Below, piece by piece: positions 60,549 to 64,000 of a stretch of 64,000 nucleotides of DNA. Origin of the DNA: an uncultured Alphaproteobacteria bacterium (GTDB lineage Bacteria > Pseudomonadota > Alphaproteobacteria > RF32 > CAG-239); the NCBI GenBank assembly GCA_944391505.1, contig CALXTV010000004.1, forward strand, positions 1 through 64,000. Direction: 5' to 3'. A program made the position numbers and the translations under genes. The notes under the pieces are model-generated. The model saw only the letters and a program-made list of their open reading frames with translations, was not told the DNA's origin and ran no database searches. The first letter of the stretch is position 1. Each line of letters starts with the position of its first letter.

Positions 60549-61448
60549 ATGAAGGATTTTGTTGCCAAATTAAAACAATTTAGACAGCGGCTTGCGGAGA
60601 GCTGCCGTTGCCGGAACCTGTGTCTGAATGCCAAGCCGGAAGTTGTACCGGTAAGGTTTCCTGTAACCAGGCTTATATTTCAGCCGTTTGCCGTTTTGAC
60701 CGACCGGTTTGGCCTGCTTTTTCGGCTTGCGGCGGTTTTTGCTCTGCCGATAACGCTGTTGTCCGTGTTAATGGGTTTTGCGTCCGTTTGTTTTACCGGA
60801 CACCGCGACGCCTATTTTTTCTGTTCGGATTCGCAGGCCTGGTATCTGGTTTATCTTTTGATAAAAATTTTTCTGGTCTCGGTATTTGTTGTCCGCTGGT
60901 ATGACAGCGCTTTTCTAAACCGCGCGTATGGTTGGAAAGACCTTCTTTTGCCGACCAAACGCGACGGCATTGCGGCCGCGTTGATTATTGCTTGTTTTTT
61001 TCTGAATCTGACGCCGCTTTTGTCTTTTTATCTGCTGTATATCCGAGACCCCAATCCCGACTGGGTTGTCGAAGTGACCTATTTTGCGGTCGTCTCTCTG
61101 GGCTTCCTCGTTCCTTTTGTCCTGATGCGTTTTTATGTACTGCTGAACATCTTTCTGGACGACGGAACAAAGGTTGCTCCCGGCTGGGTATGGGCACGCT
61201 CCAGGGGCAATAATCTGAGCATCATTCTTTCGCTGTTTCTGATTATCATCATCACACTGTTTGTTTTGCTTTATCTTCAACAGTCTGTCGTTAATCTTGA
61301 GGCCGAATATGTCAACTGGGGCGGAACGGTAATGGAATATGTCAACAATCTGTTTTTGCTTATGCTCGTCAGCCTGATAATCAACAACAGCCAGATACAA
61401 AAAGAATATTTGCTGGGAGGAGAAAATGGAAAAAATGCCTCAAATTAA
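60549..61448 (+). CDS. Six-pass membrane protein, unknown function (paralogue of next gene)
   Basis: A 299-residue protein with about six membrane helices starting near residue 50, after a basic cytoplasmic N-terminus. It keeps LMRFYVLLNIFLDDGTKVAPG in the second half, the same place where the next protein has a related block. No family is named with confidence, though the pattern resembles DUF-type proteins tied to glycerophosphodiester phosphodiesterase membrane domains. AAGGAA inside the dnaE end serves as its ribosome site. Confidence 0.75.
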   Translation: MKDFVAKLKQFRQRLAESCRCRNLCLNAKPEVVPVRFPVTRLIFQPFAVLTDRFGLLFRLAAVFALPITLLSVLMGFASVCFTGHRDAYFFCSDSQAWYLVYLLIKIFLVSVFVVRWYDSAFLNRAYGWKDLLLPTKRDGIAAALIIACFFLNLTPLLSFYLLYIRDPNPDWVVEVTYFAVVSLGFLVPFVLMRFYVLLNIFLDDGTKVAPGWVWARSRGNNLSIILSLFLIIIITLFVLLYLQQSVVNLEAEYVNWGGTVMEYVNNLFLLMLVSLIINNSQIQKEYLLGGENGKNASN

Positions 61449-62223
61449 ATTACCGTTTTGGGAGTGTATCCGTCGCAGTTTTTTGTGCGCCTTTGTAAAT
61501 TTCCGCGCCTTTGCCAAAATTGCGGCCGTTTGGTTTTTGATTTTGTTGTACGAAATTTTTGCCGGCTTTCCTTCGCTCTGCGGAATAAAGGAAAATAGTT
61601 GTCCCGGCGAAAATTTTCAGAATGTTTCTGTTGTTATGGTTTCTTTGGCGTCCGTGGCTGTCGCGGTGGCTTTTTGCCGCCTGATTGTTTTGCGGGAACA
61701 GGTCAGGCTTTTTGCTTTTTCTTTCGGCCGTCGCGAACTTAAGTATATGGCCTACAGTCTGTTTTTGTTTCTGCTCATTATTATCCCGTCGGTAATATTC
61801 ATGGGCGTCACGGCCGGCATTTTTGACAAGGCCGGTATTAATGTGCCGGGACTGTCGGTGTTGTTGTCTCTGGCACCGCTGATTATCGGCATTGTCTGCG
61901 CAAGGTTGTTTATCATACTGCCCGCCGTAGCGGTTGATGACCGTGAACTGACGTTGAAAAAAGCCTTTGAGCTGACCAAAGGAAATGCCAACAAAATCTT
62001 TTGGGGGCAGGCGTTAATGATGTTGCCGGTTATCATAACCGTAACTTTGTTGACAATGCTGTACAACGGCCTGAATTTATCGGGATTTATAGCTGATTTG
62101 ACAATGGCTTTTTTGCTGCTCGGCTTGTCTTTCTTTGACGCCGCGCTCAAAGCATCTTTTTTCAGCCATGTTTACCAATATTTCGTTTATTTTTGGCGCC
62201 GCCCCGGGGAGCGTCCGGAATAA
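61426..62223 (+). CDS. Six-pass membrane protein, unknown function
   Basis: A 265-residue protein with six membrane helices. Its block ARLFIILPAVAVDDRELTLK followed by KAFELTKGNANKIF is typical of a broad membrane family in which the phrase P-x-x-A-V-D sits between helices four and five. GGGAGGAG lies five bases before the ATG. It overlaps the preceding paralogue by 23 bases, so both are probably translated together and may form a complex. Its 3' end overlaps the convergent DUF2207 gene by 37 bases. Confidence 0.75.
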   Translation: MEKMPQIKLPFWECIRRSFLCAFVNFRAFAKIAAVWFLILLYEIFAGFPSLCGIKENSCPGENFQNVSVVMVSLASVAVAVAFCRLIVLREQVRLFAFSFGRRELKYMAYSLFLFLLIIIPSVIFMGVTAGIFDKAGINVPGLSVLLSLAPLIIGIVCARLFIILPAVAVDDRELTLKKAFELTKGNANKIFWGQALMMLPVIITVTLLTMLYNGLNLSGFIADLTMAFLLLGLSFFDAALKASFFSHVYQYFVYFWRRPGERPE

Positions 62224-63995
62224 CTCTGGTTCAGAACCTGCGTCAGAGCTGCTGCCGCATCCAGACGGTAAACATCTCGATAATTGTCCTTAAGCGGATA
62301 TTTGTCGCTTATGTCCAGAGCAAAAATGTTGGCCTGCTGCGCGGCAAAGTCGCGTCCCAAAGAAAGAGCCTGGGCATTGTCAATCAGATAATCGCGAAAA
62401 GACAGAGCATCTTTAATGTTGTTTTTCATTAGGCCGCTGCGTTTGGCAAAAATGCCGGTATAGGCGAATATAATGTAAATCATTGCCAGCAGCAGCAAAG
62501 CCGAAACCGGATGAATGTAAACGGACAGAACCATCAGCGTAAAAACGATAATCAGCAGGGCAAAAACTTTGCTGATCCACCGAAACAGCACCGAACGGAA
62601 ATTCAGTTTCAAAATCCAGATATAAAAGGCCAGCGTAATGCTGCAGGCCAGTTCTATGGCAAAAATCTGTCCGAAACTGACGGCCAGCATGGCAACCGCC
62701 GCTTCAGACAGCAGCAGCATGCCGATACTGAAAAACAAGTAGCCGGCGCTGAGTTTCAGGGACAAATTTTTGAAACGGTTCAGCGTAATTTTTTCAATTA
62801 ACTTAAAGGCACGTTTGAACTTGAGCAAGTTTGGCTTGTCTGCGCGCACAACCGTGTCTTTTCCCGGGAAAAGAGCGACAATGGCTTTGCGCTCGCGGTG
62901 TTCCAGAGATTTGAGATCGTCAGTCTTCTTTATCAGCATGACGCTGTCGTCGGTTTTTTGAATATCAATAATGTTTTTGCGAAACAACTCCAGCAGCCAG
63001 GAAGCAAAAGACATATTGTCAAAAGTGCCGTTAATGAGATAGCGCAGCATTGGTGCCGTCCGTCGCATTCCTGTTTTAAGCCGCGAATGTCCGGCGCTGA
63101 TATAGCGCCATGAAATGATGTAAGAAATCAAAATTGCGGCCAGCCCGGCCAATGCAAAAAGAATATCGCCGTAATCGTCAATAAACCAGGAAAAGTGTTT
63201 GCCGAAATCAGGCGGCAGCAAATCGGTTTTCGGCAGTGATACGATAAGGTGCATGCCTTCGCCGATAAACAAAGGCACCTGCGCCGCAAAACCAAGCGTG
63301 TTGTCCGCACCTTTGGTAACAAAAGCGCCGTCGGTCGTCAGCCTTCCCGGATAACCGAGCAGAATATTTTGGCTGAGAGCCGGGCTTGTGCCGGGCAGGC
63401 TGACGGAAGCGCCGGCATTTGACACGACCAGATTCCAGGAGCTTCCGGTAACGTCCCAGTAAAATTCGTTAAAATCGTCATAATACCAAAGTTGCCGGTC
63501 AACCAGATATGCAAAATTATAAGTATAGATTCCCGGCGCCAGCGTATATTCTTCTTTCGGGGTCAGAAGAATTTTGTCCCCGGCTTCTTCGGCTTTGTAA
63601 GGAACTTCCTGTCCGTTGACGGTAACCGAAAGCAAAGTCAGGTCAATTTTGTTGCGAACGCCGATGCGTGAGGTTGAATATTTTGAAATGGCGCGTGACA
63701 GGCCGTTTTTAAGCTTTTCACCGTTGGCAATGACCGTAATGGTCTCGTTGATGCCGATGACGCCGGTCGGCAGAATTTCGATTTTGCTGAACAGATAAGG
63801 AATATGCTCCCTGGCGGGAACCAGTGTCTGCGTACCATTGGGCAGTTCGACGTTAACTACCGGAAAATCAGGCGCCGCCCATTCTTTTTTTTGTTCCTCG
63901 ACGGAAGGTTTGTCATTGATGTAGTAATAAACGTCGTCATAAGGTTCGTTGATGTCGCCGGGAACTTTCTCTTCCGTCCCCGAAATACGTTTCAT
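62187..63995 (-). CDS. DUF2207 membrane protein, N-terminus probably beyond window
   Basis: A protein of at least 602 residues. The first half is a beta-rich extracytoplasmic DUF2207 domain (IEILPTGVIGINETITV, ISKYSTSRIG, WNLVVSNAGASVSLPG). One membrane helix follows (about residues 277-297), then a cytoplasmic domain with SFASWLLELFRKNIIDIQ, a pair of helix bundles (about 410-500), and a soluble tail. DUF2207 proteins are membrane proteins of unknown role. The visible Met at 63995 lacks a signal peptide, so the real start is likely upstream, outside the window. Confidence 0.8.
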   Translation of the reverse strand: MKRISGTEEKVPGDINEPYDDVYYYINDKPSVEEQKKEWAAPDFPVVNVELPNGTQTLVPAREHIPYLFSKIEILPTGVIGINETITVIANGEKLKNGLSRAISKYSTSRIGVRNKIDLTLLSVTVNGQEVPYKAEEAGDKILLTPKEEYTLAPGIYTYNFAYLVDRQLWYYDDFNEFYWDVTGSSWNLVVSNAGASVSLPGTSPALSQNILLGYPGRLTTDGAFVTKGADNTLGFAAQVPLFIGEGMHLIVSLPKTDLLPPDFGKHFSWFIDDYGDILFALAGLAAILISYIISWRYISAGHSRLKTGMRRTAPMLRYLINGTFDNMSFASWLLELFRKNIIDIQKTDDSVMLIKKTDDLKSLEHRERKAIVALFPGKDTVVRADKPNLLKFKRAFKLIEKITLNRFKNLSLKLSAGYLFFSIGMLLLSEAAVAMLAVSFGQIFAIELACSITLAFYIWILKLNFRSVLFRWISKVFALLIIVFTLMVLSVYIHPVSALLLLAMIYIIFAYTGIFAKRSGLMKNNIKDALSFRDYLIDNAQALSLGRDFAAQQANIFALDISDKYPLKDNYRDVYRLDAAAALTQVLNQSYSGRSPGRRQK

Positions 63996-64000
63996 GGCAT

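Overview
The window reads as a chromosome segment of an alphaproteobacterium, probably an uncultured, host-associated lineage of the Rhodospirillales/Rickettsiales type. The evidence is gene content: a yajC-secD-secF cluster, a sufBCDS operon with a DUF59 gene, nitrogen-type PtsP, RodZ, a FatA/B-type acyl-ACP thioesterase, an RNase J-like protein, and a small basic ORF overlapping the murA start. This placement is inference from content; no rRNA gene is present. Most genes are moderately GC-rich with good Shine-Dalgarno sites. Stretches near 22.8-23.6 kb and 31.9-36.8 kb are clearly AT-richer.

Layout. 0-5.4 kb: two tandem cold-shock genes (the first cut by the window edge), mntP, then a minus-strand block of thioesterase, RNase J-like protein, lytic transglycosylase and N-formylglutamate amidohydrolase. 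5.5-6.1 kb: tRNA-Val(GAC) followed by a 257-bp tandem repeat that re-creates the tRNA 3' end twice. 6.2-12 kb: AlkD-type glycosylase, murI, a trans-editing deacylase, a divergent gpsA, a MIF-type tautomerase and a secreted Cys-rich protein. 12.2-17.3 kb: secF, secD, yajC, an NlpD-like lipoprotein and a PAS protein with a ruined GGDEF. 17.4-22.8 kb: sufB-C-D-S-DUF59, with a His/Cys-rich insertion in SufD. 22.8-28.1 kb (minus strand): a GIY-YIG protein, a 64-bp tandem repeat, then comF, sucD-like, sucC-like and sufE as one operon, and a peptidase C26 protein. The SucD-like protein lacks the catalytic phospho-histidine. 28.4-31.9 kb: murA with its overlapping small ORF, a NUDIX protein, and an HxlR regulator divergent from a secreted protein.

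31.9-36.75 kb is a degraded island ending at the 3' end of tRNA-Thr(GGT). It holds a GIY-YIG nuclease, a class III autoinhibited Fic protein, a BRO/DinD-like stub, a 517-residue unrecognised Gln/Asn-rich protein that could be an effector, and a serine recombinase that has lost its middle. 37-41.1 kb: a membrane protein, a META-domain lipoprotein, trpS and serS.

41.2-47.8 kb is a tight operon: HD hydrolase, HAD phosphatase, a membrane-anchored Memo-AMMECR1 fusion, an M49-like metallopeptidase, sdaA, a small membrane protein and a 51-residue lipoprotein. 47.9-64 kb: a one-domain DEAD-box-like protein, an isochorismatase-type hydrolase, a mannose-6-phosphate-isomerase-type cupin, ptsP, rodZ, hisS-prfA, a second secreted Cys-rich protein, dnaE, two multi-pass membrane proteins and a DUF2207 protein that probably runs off the window end.

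How it works together: the core is house-keeping (translation, replication, Fe-S assembly, protein export, cell wall). SufE lies about 4 kb from the other suf genes, in an operon with the unusual SucCD pair. The most unusual material is the tRNA-Val repeat array, the SucCD active-site losses, the SufD metal-binding loop, the Memo-AMMECR1 fusion operon and the tRNA-Thr island.
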